Shown here: one piece after another, positions 9,221-18,900 of the stretch | How positions within the stretch are numbered: position 1 is the stretch's first letter | Layout: the number at the start of each line of letters is the position of its first letter | Assembly: GCA_041655035.1 (NCBI GenBank) | Contig: JBAZCN010000002.1 | Location: forward strand, 1-64,000 | Reading direction: 5' to 3' | Source: NAT127 sp041655035 | GTDB taxonomy: Bacteria > Pseudomonadota > Gammaproteobacteria > Pseudomonadales > Porticoccaceae | DNA length: 64,000 nt | Translations under genes and position numbers: made by a program | The notes under the pieces: generated by a model | Databases searched by the model: none | What the model was told of the DNA's origin: nothing | The model's input: only the letters and a program-made list of their open reading frames with translations

Positions 9221-10165
9221 CGCACCGGGCAGCGCCGGAGCGCCCTGGCGCAGGTCCAGCAGCTTGGCGCGGTATTCCCCGGGGTCCTTGTGGCCGCCAT
9301 GGCCACCGGCGGCGAGCAACCGGGACAGCCAGAAGCGGGTGGCGGCGATGGCCAGCACCTCCGGCCAGTGGTGGATCTCTGCGGCGCTGAACGGGCGAAC
9401 CTGCCGATAGGCGCCGACCAGGGCGGCGAAGCGATCCGCGGCGATGGCGCCGGCCTCGCCCCGGCACCAGTCGTTGACCGCCACGGCCACATCCAGCAGC
9501 AGCCAATCGCTGCTGGCGTTGTAGAAATCGATGACCGCCGCCAGCCGCCCGTCCGCGAACAAGCTGTTGTCATGGAACAGGTCACCGTGGATGGCGCCCC
9601 GGGGCAGTGCCGGCCGCTCGGCCAGCAACTGCCGATACCGGCTCAACTGGCCGGCCAGCAGGGCGCGATCGCCGGCGCCGAGCAGCTTTTCGACTCCCTC
9701 GGCGGCAGCCATCATCCAGCCGAGGCCGCGACGGTTGTCGAGCGTTGCCGGCCAGTCGGCGGCGGCGAGATGGGCGCGCGCGAGAAAATCACCAATGGCG
9801 GCGCAATGCTCATTCTCTACGGGATCGGGATGGCGGCCGGCGATACGGTCGAACACCAGGGCCGGCTTGCCGGCCAGCCTGTGGATGCGCTCGCCGCTGC
9901 CGGCCGCCAGGGGCGCCGGGACCGGCAGCCGGCACTGGTGGAGGTGGGTGGCGAGACGGGCGGCAAAGTCGATCTGCTGGGCATCGGCGGTCTCCACCAG
10001 GGTGAGCACATAGCCACCTGCGCCGCCATTCCGGATGGCGCGGAAAAAATAGGTGGTATTTTCGACGCCTTCCGCCACCGCCGTCAGTTCCCCCGCCAGT
10101 TCAAGGCCGAGGGTTGCCGCGAGGGGACGGAAGTCGCCGGGAGTAACCGGGGTGTAGGCAGCCAT
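9209..10165 (-). CDS. thrB: Homoserine kinase (APH-like, ThrB type II)
   Basis: 318 residues from the ATG at 10165 (GGAG nine bases upstream), giving the typical start MAAYTPVT; in-frame starts further out would overlap polA. The aminoglycoside-phosphotransferase fold is shown by AIHGDLFHDNSLF (catalytic loop) and VIDFYNASSDWLLLDVAVAVNDWC (metal-binding region). It phosphorylates homoserine on the way to threonine. It sits beside polA, as in Pseudomonas, with 59 bases between the divergent starts. Unrelated to the GHMP-type E. coli ThrB despite the same name. Confidence 0.9.
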   Translation of the reverse strand: MAAYTPVTPGDFRPLAATLGLELAGELTAVAEGVENTTYFFRAIRNGGAGGYVLTLVETADAQQIDFAARLATHLHQCRLPVPAPLAAGSGERIHRLAGKPALVFDRIAGRHPDPVENEHCAAIGDFLARAHLAAADWPATLDNRRGLGWMMAAAEGVEKLLGAGDRALLAGQLSRYRQLLAERPALPRGAIHGDLFHDNSLFADGRLAAVIDFYNASSDWLLLDVAVAVNDWCRGEAGAIAADRFAALVGAYRQVRPFSAAEIHHWPEVLAIAATRFWLSRLLAAGGHGGHKDPGEYRAKLLDLRQGAPALPGALLS

Positions 10166-10224
10166 TGAGGTCTCCGCTGGCAAACCCATAGTGTATCCTT
10201 GTGCCATTACAACAGGGACTTTCG

Positions 10225-12942
10225 ATGACGACAGACAATTTTCCTCTGGTATTGGTGGATGGCTCATCCTACCTTTACCGCGCCTTTCACGCCCTGCCGC
10301 CGCTGTCCAACACCAAGGGGCAGCCCACCGGGGCCATCAAGGGTGTCATTGCCATGCTCAAACGGCTCGGCAAGGACTACCCCGACAGCCATCTGGTGGT
10401 GGTTTTCGACGCCAAGGGCAAGACCTTTCGCGACGAAATGTTCGAAGAGTACAAATCCCATCGCCCGCCGATGCCCGACGACCTGCGCCGTCAGATCGAA
10501 CCGATCCACGCCATCGTCCGCGCGATGGGCCTGCCGCTGTTGATCATCGACGGGGTCGAGGCGGATGACGTGATCGGCACCCTGGCCCGGCAGCGCGCCG
10601 AACAGGGGCTGCCGGTGGTGATTTCCACCGGTGACAAGGACATGGCGCAACTGGTCGACGACCACATCACGCTGGTCAATACCATGACCGACATCCGTCT
10701 CGACAGCACGGGGGTGGCGGACAGGTTCGGCGTCGGTCCGCAGCTGATCATCGATTACCTGGCCCTGGTGGGCGACAAGGTCGACAATATCCCCGGTGTC
10801 CCGGGAGTGGGAGAAAAAACCGCTGTCGCCATCCTGCAGGGGCTGGGCGGGCTCGATGCCATCTACGCCGATCTCGAAGCCGTGCGCGGCCTCGATTTTC
10901 GCGGCGCCAAGAAAATGCCGGAGAAACTCCAGGAGTTTCGCGATCAGGCCTACCTGTCCTACCGGTTGGCGACGATCAAGACCGACGTACCCCTGGAGAT
11001 GGCGGGCGAGGCGCTGAGGCCCCAGCCGCCGGACAAGGCGAAACTGCTGGAGCTGTTCGTCGAGCTCGAATTCAAGGCCTGGAGCGACGAGCTGCTGCGC
11101 GACGACGAGGCGATCGTCGACCAGCCCGCGACGGAAAAATCCTGGCAGACGATACTCGACCAGAAGGATTTCGACATTTGGCTGGCCCGGCTCGAAAAAG
11201 CCGAACTGTTCGCTTTCGATACCGAGACCACCAGCCTCGATTACATGGAGGCCGAGCTGGTGGGCCTGTCCTTCGCCATCGAGCCCCACGAGGCCGCCTA
11301 CGTGCCGCTGGCCCACGACTACCTGGGGGCGCCGGCACAGCTGGACCGGCAGGCGGTTCTCGATCGCTTGAAGCCGTTGCTCGAAGACCCGGGCAAGAAA
11401 AAACTTGGCCAGAACCTCAAGTACGACATGAGCGTACTGGCTCGCCACGGCATTGCCATGCAGGGCGTGGCGTTTGACACCATGCTCGAATCCTACGTCC
11501 TGGACTCCACCGGTTCGCGCCACGACATGGACAGCCTGGCGCTCAAATACCTGGGTGAGAAAACCATTAAGTTCGAGGAGATCGCCGGCAAGGGCGCGGG
11601 TCAGCTCAGCTTCAACCAGATCGACCTGGCCCAGGCGGCACCCTACGCCGCCGAGGATGCCGATGTCACCCTGCGCCTCCACCAGGTGCTGTGGCCACAG
11701 GTGGCGGCGATGCCCGCTCTCAAGTCCGTGTTCGAAGCCATCGAGATACCGCTGGTGCCGGTCCTGTCGCGCATCGAGCGCAATGGCGCCAGGGTGGATG
11801 CCGTGCTGCTCAAGGAGCAGGGCAAGGAAATCGCCGTGCGCCTCGACGAATTGGAGCGCGAAGCGCACGAGCTGGCGGGCCAGCCGTTCAATCTCGCCTC
11901 ACCCAAACAGTTGGGGGAAATCCTCTTCGACAAGCTCAAGATCCCGGTGTTGAAGAAGACCGCCACCGGCGCCCCGTCCACCAAGGAGGAGGTGCTCCAG
12001 GAGCTCGCCCTCGACTACCCCCTGCCCCGGGTGCTTCTCGAGCACCGGGGGCTGGCCAAGCTCAAGTCCACCTACATCGACAAGCTGCCGCGGATGATCA
12101 ACGGCCGCAGCGGGCGGGTGCATACCTCCTACCATCAGGCGGGCACCGCCACCGGGCGACTGTCATCCTCCGATCCCAACCTGCAGAATATTCCGGTGCG
12201 CAGCGCCGAGGGACGGCGTATCCGCCAGGCATTCGTGGCGGACAAGGGGGCGCGTATTCTCGCCGCCGACTATTCGCAGATCGAACTGCGGATCATGGCC
12301 CATCTGTCCGCTGATGCCAGCCTGGTGCAGGCCTTCCGCGACGGCCTCGACATCCACCGCGCCACGGCCGCGGAAGTGTTCGACACCCCGCTCGACAAGG
12401 TCACCCAGGAGCAGCGACGCAGCGCCAAGGCCATCAACTTCGGGTTGATCTACGGCATGTCCGCCTTTGGCCTTGCCCGCCAGTTGCACCTGGGGCGCAA
12501 CCAGGCTCAGCAGTACATCGATCTCTATTTTGCGCGCTACCCGGGCGTCGCCGCCTACATGGAAGGAACGCGCCGCCAGGCCCGCGAGCAGGGCTACGTG
12601 GCGACCCTGTTCGGCCGCCGCCTGTACCTGCCGGACATCAACGCCGGCAACGGCCAGCTGCGCCAGGCGGCGGAACGCACCGCCATCAATGCCCCGATGC
12701 AGGGCACCGCTGCCGATATCATCAAGCGCGCGATGATCACCGTGGATCACTGGCTGGCCGCTAATGGCCTGGCGACGCGGATGATCATGCAGGTGCACGA
12801 CGAACTGGTATTCGAAGTTCCCGAGGGCGAGCTCGACCAGGTGCGCCAAGGAGTGGTCGAGCTGATGGCGGGAGCGGCTGAACTGGATGTACCGCTGGTG
12901 GTGGACGCAGGCGTGGGGCTGAACTGGGACGAGGCTCACTAG
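10225..12942 (+). CDS. polA: DNA polymerase I
   Basis: 905 residues from the ATG at 10225 (AGGG upstream). Three parts are visible. The 5' nuclease (about 1-300) contains [10 protein letters not shown] and [10 protein letters not shown]. The 3'-5' exonuclease (about 320-510) has an intact first motif FDTETTSLD. The polymerase carries [33 protein letters not shown] and [10 protein letters not shown], the A, B and C motifs. Proofreading residues therefore look intact. It fills gaps in repair and removes RNA primers. Downstream come a terminator and a candidate small RNA, then the convergent engB, the order known from E. coli and Pseudomonas. Confidence 0.98.
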   Translation: MTTDNFPLVLVDGSSYLYRAFHALPPLSNTKGQPTGAIKGVIAMLKRLGKDYPDSHLVVVFDAKGKTFRDEMFEEYKSHRPPMPDDLRRQIEPIHAIVRAMGLPLLIIDGVEADDVIGTLARQRAEQGLPVVISTGDKDMAQLVDDHITLVNTMTDIRLDSTGVADRFGVGPQLIIDYLALVGDKVDNIPGVPGVGEKTAVAILQGLGGLDAIYADLEAVRGLDFRGAKKMPEKLQEFRDQAYLSYRLATIKTDVPLEMAGEALRPQPPDKAKLLELFVELEFKAWSDELLRDDEAIVDQPATEKSWQTILDQKDFDIWLARLEKAELFAFDTETTSLDYMEAELVGLSFAIEPHEAAYVPLAHDYLGAPAQLDRQAVLDRLKPLLEDPGKKKLGQNLKYDMSVLARHGIAMQGVAFDTMLESYVLDSTGSRHDMDSLALKYLGEKTIKFEEIAGKGAGQLSFNQIDLAQAAPYAAEDADVTLRLHQVLWPQVAAMPALKSVFEAIEIPLVPVLSRIERNGARVDAVLLKEQGKEIAVRLDELEREAHELAGQPFNLASPKQLGEILFDKLKIPVLKKTATGAPSTKEEVLQELALDYPLPRVLLEHRGLAKLKSTYIDKLPRMINGRSGRVHTSYHQAGTATGRLSSSDPNLQNIPVRSAEGRRIRQAFVADKGARILAADYSQIELRIMAHLSADASLVQAFRDGLDIHRATAAEVFDTPLDKVTQEQRRSAKAINFGLIYGMSAFGLARQLHLGRNQAQQYIDLYFARYPGVAAYMEGTRRQAREQGYVATLFGRRLYLPDINAGNGQLRQAAERTAINAPMQGTAADIIKRAMITVDHWLAANGLATRMIMQVHDELVFEVPEGELDQVRQGVVELMAGAAELDVPLVVDAGVGLNWDEAH

Positions 12943-13068
12943 CGGGGCGTCGTCTTGCATGGCGGGAACTTGTCGGGCGGCTCCGGGTCATACCCAGTGC
13001 AGGCAGTGAGTGATGTTCTCCCATTTGCTGTTTGCGATTAGCTTGTTCCCCTTTGTTAGAGCAAATGC

Positions 13069-13109
13069 ACCCTGGCCCCTCCCCTCATCCTTGGGCCAGG
13101 GTTTTTTTT
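13069..13109 (+). terminator. Strong intrinsic terminator downstream of polA
   Basis: ACCCTGGCCC (13069-13078) pairs with GGGCCAGGGT (13093-13102), followed by eight T. The 14-base loop is C/U-rich (CTCCCCTCATCCTT). It lies 127 bases after the polA stop and probably ends the polA transcript. It could instead end a separate small RNA. The stretch 12943-13068 holds no gene I can support. Confidence 0.85.
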
Positions 13110-13181
13110 GGCTGCAACCGGCGGTTTTTCCTGGGGATTCCAAGGAATCTCAAAAAAAAGCAAATTTTTTTCGATTCCTGT

Positions 13182-13208
13182 GAACTTTGAGTTTCAGGGC
13201 CGGTCTCA
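13182..13208 (+). promoter_or_regulatory. Sigma-E/AlgU-type promoter for the small RNA
   Basis: GAACTT at 13182-13187 and TCTCA at 13204-13208 are separated by exactly 16 bases, matching the extracytoplasmic sigma-E/AlgU pattern GAACTT-N16-TCTGA closely. A- and T-runs just upstream (13152-13171) could act as an UP element. Start of transcription is predicted near 13214-13216. P. aeruginosa ErsA, encoded at the equivalent locus, is known to need the AlgU (sigma-22) factor. Confidence 0.7.
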
Positions 13209-13214
13209 GTTACC

Positions 13215-13314
13215 GGTTAATGTCTCCCTCTTCGTTGTGAGCAATACCGGGAATCCTCTCCCCTCTTGGCTATCCCGGTCTTTGGTTACCGGCGCGCATG
13301 CGCCGGTTTTTTTT
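13215..13314 (+). ncRNA. Candidate ErsA/Spot42-like regulatory small RNA
   Basis: About 100 nt between a sigma-E-like promoter and a strong terminator, in the polA-engB gap where E. coli has Spot 42 (spf) and P. aeruginosa has ErsA. ACCGGGA (13246-13252) pairs with TCCCGGT (13273-13279), exposing a 20-base C/U-rich loop with CCTCTCCCCTCTT. A second C/U stretch, GTCTCCCTCTTCG, lies near the 5' end. Such pyrimidine stretches are typical Hfq-dependent seeds for G-rich ribosome-binding sites. No good open frame covers it. The exact 5' end is inferred. Homology to ErsA is by position and promoter type, not alignment. Confidence 0.65.
13288..13314 (+). terminator. Intrinsic terminator of the small RNA
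   Basis: ACCGGCGC (13288-13295) and GCGCCGGT (13300-13307) form an 8-bp stem with a GCAT loop, followed by an uninterrupted run of eight T (13307-13314). It ends 18 bases before the end of the convergent engB. Confidence 0.9.
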
Positions 13315-13331
13315 GCCTGGGATTTGTGTTT

Positions 13332-13934
13332 TTACTCAAGCCATTCATTTATAAAGCTTTCTAGTTCTTCCAGCCCCGTCTTTTTAAGTGATGAAAACAC
13401 CTGTATGGACAGCTGCTCGATACCGGCACGGACCAGTTCATTGCGGATCCGGTGCAAGGTGCTCAGCGCCGGGCCGTGGTTGAGCTTGTCCGCCTTGGTC
13501 AACAGGATATGCAGTGGCAAGCGGCCCTGGCTCGCCCAGCGGATCATCTGCCAGTCGTATTCCTGCAGCGGATGGCGGATATCCATCAGCAGCACCAGGG
13601 CTTTCAGGGATTGGCGCTGTTGCAGGTATTCCGCCAGGTGCCGGTCCCAGTCCTCCTTGACCGTTTTGGCGACCTTGGCGAAGCCATAGCCCGGCAGGTC
13701 CACCAGGCGCCGGTCCGGCCCGATCGAGAAAAAGTTGATCAGCTGGGTGCGCCCTGGCGTCTTGCTGGTGCGGGCGAGCTTGCCCTGGCGAGTCAAGGTA
13801 TTGATCGCGCTGGATTTCCCCGCATTGGAACGGCCCGCGAAAGCCACTTCCCCGCCGCTGTCCGCGGGACACAGGCGCAGGGTCGGCGCGCTTTGCAGGA
13901 AACTGGCACGGGCGAAATCGATGGTCTCGGTCAT
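13332..13934 (-). CDS. engB: Ribosome biogenesis GTPase EngB (YihA/YsxC)
   Basis: 200 residues, the usual length. GTPase motifs are G1 [10 protein letters not shown]3 DLPGYGFAK and G4 LTKADKL. It assists assembly of the large ribosomal subunit. It is convergent with polA and divergent from the cytochrome c4 gene, an arrangement shared with Pseudomonas and E. coli. No anomaly seen. Confidence 0.95.
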   Translation of the reverse strand: MTETIDFARASFLQSAPTLRLCPADSGGEVAFAGRSNAGKSSAINTLTRQGKLARTSKTPGRTQLINFFSIGPDRRLVDLPGYGFAKVAKTVKEDWDRHLAEYLQQRQSLKALVLLMDIRHPLQEYDWQMIRWASQGRLPLHILLTKADKLNHGPALSTLHRIRNELVRAGIEQLSIQVFSSLKKTGLEELESFINEWLE

Positions 13935-13975
13935 AGTCCGGCAGTATAGCGTTTAAGCTTAAGGAAGGAATGGTA

Positions 13976-13981
13976 TATAAT
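13976..13981 (+). promoter_or_regulatory. Likely -10 element for the cytochrome c4 gene
   Basis: A perfect TATAAT within GGTATATAATCCC, 64 bases before the start codon. A TTTAAG-type -35 about 18 bases upstream lies in the small palindrome TTAAGCTTAA (13953-13962). Assigned by pattern only. Confidence 0.5.
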
Positions 13982-14044
13982 CCCGCCGCCTGAACAGGCC
14001 TGCCGGGCCTTGAAACCTGTAGCGTAGCCCAGAACGGAATATCC

Positions 14045-14686
14045 ATGATGAAAACTGCAAGTGGTCTAGTCTTTATCCTCTCACTGTTGATAGTGCCCTT
14101 CGCCACGGCGGCTGGTGATGCTGCGGCGGGCCAGGGCAAGGTAGCGGCCTGCGCCGCCTGTCATGCCAGTGACGGTAACAGCCCTGCACCCACATTCCCC
14201 AAGATCGCGGGCCTCGGCGAGAAGTACCTGCTCAAGCAGCTTCAGGATATCAAGTCGGGCGTGCGCCCGGTTCCCGAGATGACCGGCCAGCTCGACGCCA
14301 TGAGCGATCAGGACCTGGCGGACATCGCCGCTTACTACAACGCCCAGACACGCCAGCTTTCCGGCTCCAAGGAAGTGAAACTGGAACTGGGTGAAAGCAT
14401 CTACCGCGGCGGCAATGTCCACACCGGCGTCGCCGCCTGTATCGGCTGCCACTCGCCCAGCGGCAACGGCAATGCCCCGGCCGGCTATCCGGCACTCGGC
14501 GGCCAGTTCGCCGACTACATCGCCAAGCAGCTGCGCGCTTTCCGCACCGCCGCCCACGACGCGGAGGACCCCAGCGGGCGCAGCAACGACGGCGATGCCC
14601 AGGTCATGCGCGGTGTCGCCGCCCGCATGACCGATCAGGAGATCAGCGCCGTGGCCAACTACATCGCCGGCCTCAAGGGCGAATGA
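14045..14686 (+). CDS. Diheme cytochrome c4
   Basis: 213 residues; a second ATG three bases on (14048) is an alternative start. A Sec signal (about 1-22, ending ATAAGDAAAG) is followed by two similar class I cytochrome domains with CAACH and CIGCH. Met ligands probably lie in VPEMTGQLD and QVMRGVAARM. Cytochrome c4 carries electrons from the bc1 complex to oxidases in the periplasm, which fits the aa3 genes nearby. A clear bidirectional terminator follows. Confidence 0.93.
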   Translation: MMKTASGLVFILSLLIVPFATAAGDAAAGQGKVAACAACHASDGNSPAPTFPKIAGLGEKYLLKQLQDIKSGVRPVPEMTGQLDAMSDQDLADIAAYYNAQTRQLSGSKEVKLELGESIYRGGNVHTGVAACIGCHSPSGNGNAPAGYPALGGQFADYIAKQLRAFRTAAHDAEDPSGRSNDGDAQVMRGVAARMTDQEISAVANYIAGLKGE

Positions 14687-14706
14687 AGCCGACGCGGCAG
14701 CGGTTC

Positions 14707-14732
14707 AAAAAGGCGGCATGAGCCGCCTTTTT
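14707..14732. terminator. Bidirectional terminator after cytochrome c4
   Basis: AAAAAGGCGGC (14707-14717) and GCCGCCTTTTT (14722-14732) form an 11-bp perfect stem with an ATGA loop, ending in T5 on the + strand. Confidence 0.9.
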
Positions 14733-14853
14733 GTTGGCTGAAGCTTTCCTCTCTGCTGGCTGAGGTGCTTCTCACCAACGCGAAAAGTGGCTTGCCATCG
14801 GACCGATAAGCTGAATAATAGCCACTTCAACGGACCAACCCGGGAAAGAGAAC

Positions 14854-15582
14854 ATGTCTGTCTTGAACAAATGGATACTAGCACTCATGGTTGCCGTGAC
14901 CCTCGGCTGCCAGGCCGAGCAGGACAATGCCCCGGCCAGCGGCGCCGCGGCGCCGGCCTCTGGCGCGGTGCAGCAGGCCGCTCCGGCGGCGTCCACGCCC
15001 ACTCCGGTCGCGACCAATTATGTGGAGGGCACCCACTACGAGGTTCTGCCGCAGCAGGTCGCCACCACCGATCCCGGCACCATCGAAGTGACCGAGGTGT
15101 TCTGGTACGGCTGCGGCCACTGTTTCGACTTCGAGCCGATGCTGGAGAGCTGGGCCGAGGCCCTGCCCGATGGCGTCGTGCTGGTGCGCAGTCCGGCGAT
15201 CTGGGATCAGCAGGGCATCATGGAGCGCCATGCGCGAATCTACTACACCGCCAAGGCGCTGGGGGTGCTCGATCAGCTGCACATCGCCACGTTCGAGGCG
15301 ATGAACCTGCACGGGAACGAGCTGCAGACCGAGGATGCCATCGCCAAACTGTTCGAGGAAAACGGTGTCAGCCGTGAAGATTTCGACAAAACCTTCAACT
15401 CCTTCGGAGTGACCAGTGCGGTCAAGCAGGCCCAAGCGCGCCTTCGCGGCTACCGCACGCAAGGCACCCCGGAAATCGTGGTCAATGGCACCTACCGGGT
15501 CAGCAGCCGCATGGCCGGCAGCCATCAGGGCATGCTCAACGTCACCAGCTTTCTGATCGACAAGGTCAAAAGCGAGCAGTAG
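14854..15582 (+). CDS. dsbA: DsbA-type thiol:disulfide interchange protein
   Basis: 242 residues. A hydrophobic N-terminus ends in LGC at residue 19, which may be a lipoprotein site although TLGC is not a perfect lipobox. A low-complexity Ala/Pro/Ser linker follows (about 25-55). The thioredoxin-fold active site is FWYGC87-GH-C90, with the cis-Pro in RTQGTPEIVV. It introduces disulfides into periplasmic proteins, relevant to the adjacent c-type cytochrome. The CGHC dipeptide is PDI-like, whereas E. coli and P. aeruginosa DsbA have CPHC. A tRNA gene begins 7 bases after the stop. Confidence 0.92.
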   Translation: MSVLNKWILALMVAVTLGCQAEQDNAPASGAAAPASGAVQQAAPAASTPTPVATNYVEGTHYEVLPQQVATTDPGTIEVTEVFWYGCGHCFDFEPMLESWAEALPDGVVLVRSPAIWDQQGIMERHARIYYTAKALGVLDQLHIATFEAMNLHGNELQTEDAIAKLFEENGVSREDFDKTFNSFGVTSAVKQAQARLRGYRTQGTPEIVVNGTYRVSSRMAGSHQGMLNVTSFLIDKVKSEQ

Positions 15583-15588
15583 ATTTCT

Positions 15589-15664
15589 GCCGGCATAGCT
15601 CAGTTGGTAGAGCAGCGCATTCGTAATGCGAAGGTCGTAGGTTCGACTCCTATTGCCGGCACCA
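15589..15664 (+). tRNA. tRNA-Thr (anticodon CGT)
   Basis: 76 bases with encoded CCA. The acceptor stem is GCCGGCA/TGCCGGC (15589-15595 and 15654-15660), the D arm contains AGCTCAGTTGGTAGAGC, the anticodon CGT is at 15622-15624 and the T arm holds GGTTCGACTCC. The core closely matches E. coli thrW as I remember it. Only six bases separate it from the dsbA stop, so it is probably processed from a dsbA-tRNA transcript. Confidence 0.97.
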
Positions 15665-15673
15665 CCTGACGCG

Positions 15674-15702
15674 GGAAGGGCAGCGCAAAAGGCTGCCCTT
15701 CC
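15674..15702 (+). terminator. Hairpin downstream of tRNA-Thr
   Basis: GGAAGGGCAGC (15674-15684) pairs with GCTGCCCTTCC (15692-15702). The T-run after it is poor (TGCTTTAC), so termination efficiency is uncertain. Confidence 0.6.
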
Positions 15703-15983
15703 TGCTTTACCTCACATCCTCCCGGGTTCAGGCGCGACGCATTGGCGGCGCCTTCCTCGACAGCGCGATCAGCGACACGCAGTGTCGCCGCTGTCAGGGG
15801 CCAAGCCTTCCTGGTCGACAAACTTGCCTCTGTCCCGCAGTGTCGGCAGCAACTGCCGGGCGGTGTACGGGCAGCCGGTTGCCTCGGGGTCTGTCCGCCC
15901 GGCCGGCCGCCCTTGCGGGCTCCGTCCAGAGTCCTTCCGCCAGCCAGCGCGGAGCGGCCGGCGCGTTCAATGGATACGCTCCC
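15703..15983. other. Intergenic stretch with no recognised gene
   Basis: About 280 bases between the tRNA hairpin and the end of the MksB/JetC gene. Short open frames here are shadows; one on the minus strand runs through the tRNA. I see no integrase remnant, no repeat of the tRNA 3' end and no JetD/MksG fragment. Confidence 0.6.
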
Positions 15984-18900
15984 TCACAAGCCCTCCATAA
16001 AGTCCATGGCCCCCTGGTGGCGGATCACCCGGCGGTGGTTGGCCCAGAGTTCGGCCACCTGGTCGCGGTTGAGCTGCTGGCGATCCACCAGCACCCTGGT
16101 GTTGAGCTCGCCGAGTGGCATCGGGCTCGGCACCTTGCTGAATACGAACTGGTTGCTGACCAAGTCGAGGAACGGGCCGGCCTTGCTGGTGGGCATGATA
16201 AAGACCAGTTGCAGGCCGATGGTCTGGGTGAGGTAGCCGATGATTTCCCGCGAACGGGTTTCGTCCATGTGCATGAAGGCTTCGTCGACGATCACCATGC
16301 GCAGGTGGCTGTTGCCCTCATTGAATCGAAAGGCACTGGTGATGGCGGCGGCGCGGATTATGTAGGCCGGTGTTTCGAGCTGGCCACCGGAGCCGGTGCC
16401 GTACTCGCTGAGGCGGATCGGTGCCTTGCCCTCGGGGTGCTTGAGAATGTCGTAGCGGCGATAGTGGCGGTAGTCGCTGATCCGCTCCAACTCGCGCAGG
16501 GCCAGCTGTTCGTCGCCATCGAGCAGCAGCGCCAGCATCCGGTCGCGAACGGCGGCGGCTTTGGCGCCGAGACTGTCGTCGAACAGGCTGGTGCCGTCGC
16601 CGAGATTGGGAATGCGGATGATCTCCCGGAAGAAATCCCAGTACTCCTTGAATTCGGGCACCCAGGCCCATTCGAACTCGAAACGCTCGCGATCGGCGCC
16701 GAAGTGATGGTGCTGGAGTTCGCTGTTCAGGTTGTCCAGAATCCGCTTGCCATCGTTGATGGCCTGGTGGATTTCGTGGCACAGGTCGCTGACGAACGTG
16801 GTGTTGAAGGTATCGCGCAGGGCGGCGAGCCGTTCCTGCTTCTCCAGCAGCACGTTGTTGCGCAGCCGGTTGTGCAGGCCGTCGAGCTGCTGGCGCAGGT
16901 TGCGGACATGGCCAAAGAAAGCGAGGCTGTGCAATTCCGCAGGACTATCGGCCACCAGGCTGTCGGCCACCAGGGCCTGCCGGTTGTACTCCAGAATGGC
17001 GCGTTCGAGAGCGATGGCCTCGCGGGTCAGCCGGCTGGTGAGCTCTTTCTCCTCGGTCTCGAAGTCGATGCTGGCGTGGGCCTGTCGCAGGCGCTCATCC
17101 ATGGCGGTGGTATAGCGCTCGATGTCGAGTCCCGGCCAGTGGTCGGCGGCGTCGAGCAGGGCGGCCTCGGCCCGCTCCTGGCGTTCGCGGAGCTGGTCAC
17201 TGGTGTCGGCGAAGCGCCTGATGCGCTGGTCGAGCTCCTTGAGCAGCGCGCCGAGGCGACCGTTTTCTTCGTTGAGCTGGCGCTGGTGCTCCTCGAGGGT
17301 CTGGTAGTGGCCGCGCAGCCGTTGTTGCTCCTGTTCCAGGTCCTGGTGGGCGCTGAGATCGAGGCGCTCGAGTTGTTCCTCGACCTCGCGCAGGCGGCGC
17401 TGGATATCGAGCAGGCCGGCGACGGCAGCGGCCTGGGCGAGGGGTTTCAGACGCTCCACTTGTTCCGCCAGTTGCCTGGCTGCCTGATAGTCGCGGTTGG
17501 CCGACTCGTAGTGTCCACGCAGTTCCCGCTGTGCCAGGCGCTGCGCCTGGAGGTTGCGTTCGCGCGCGGTTTCGCCGAACACCAGTTGGCTGTCGTCGAT
17601 GTCGCAGCGAAACAGTGCGTAGTTGCCGGAGCCCATGCCGTCGGCGGTGATGCCGCGCCGGGTGCGGCGCAGGGCCTCGGCGTCGGCGACGCGCACCACG
17701 TTGCCATAGGAGGCGCGCAGATAATGTTCGGCGGTGCGGTGGCTGAAACGCAGCGCGTGGATGATGGAGTCCGCCGGCAGGGTCTGCTTTTCGGTATCGC
17801 GCCGCGCCTGGTCGCCCTGGATCACCCGCGCGCGGTTGCGTTCGCGTCCGCCCAGGCGGCGGACCACGCGGATCGCTTCCGCCTCGAACGCCGGTTCCAC
17901 CAGGATCGCGAAACGGCCGCCGCCGATATAGCCCTCGATGGCCATCTGCCACTCGGGGTCCATCACTTCCACATGGTCGCACAGCACCCGCGGGTCGGCG
18001 CCGGGGCACTGCTGGCGGATGGCTGCCAGCGCGGCCTGGACATCCGCGGGGTAGGTGATTTTGTGGGCTTCCAGGGCGGCGATCTGCTGTTCGCTCTGGT
18101 TCAGCCGGCGCTGCAGGTCGGCGAGGGCTTTCTCGCTGTCGCTGACCAGCAGTTGAAGGCGCCGGGCCGGGCTGGGGGCCTGATCGTCCCCGGCGGGGGA
18201 CGCGTGGAGCTGCTCCACCAGGCGGTTGTGTATTTGCTGGTCGGCGCGGAGGCGGTCGAGGGCGCTGTCCAGGGGGCTGAGGTCGATCCAGTCCCGGGCC
18301 AGCAGTTGATTGAGATCGGGCAGCCGCTGGTCGCCGCCGTCGAGAAGCGCAGCGCTGTCGGCCCGCCAGCTGCGGCCGGCCAGTTCCGGCAGCGCCTTGT
18401 CGAGATCGTGGCGCGCCAGGGCATCGCGGATATTGCGCAGCGCGGTGAGGTTGCTTTCGCGCTGGTGATCCTGTTCCAGCAGCGGAGGAACGCCCTGGTG
18501 GAGCTGTTCGTTGAGGCCGTCGCGCTGGCGCTCCAGGTCGTCCTTGGTGTGCAGGGCGGCGATGCCCTGGCGCCGGGCCTCGAGGGCGATCAGGTCGCGG
18601 TGGGCCTGGTCGAGGCGCTCGCGGCCGAGGCGCTTGTCTTCATCGAGGCTGGCCAGCTCGCCGTTGAGGCGCAGTTGTTCCTCCTTGGCGGCGAGGTAGT
18701 CCCGCTGGTTGTGGCGGTATTGCCCGGCGGCGGCGCCGTAGGCGAGCGCGGTGCGTTCCAGCCAGTGCTCGAGATAGCGGTCGGCGCCGTCGCGGGCCAA
18801 TTCCAGCTGTACGGCGCTGGCGCGGATGCGGCTGGCTTCCTGCTCCATGCCGTGGACGGTGCGCAGCAGGTCGCGGATGCGGCGGATGGTATCGCCGAGA

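Noticed and set aside
15600..15821. Minus-strand open frame ending in IGVEPTTFALRMRCSTN.
   Set aside because: This peptide is the antisense translation of the tRNA-Thr gene, a familiar false annotation.
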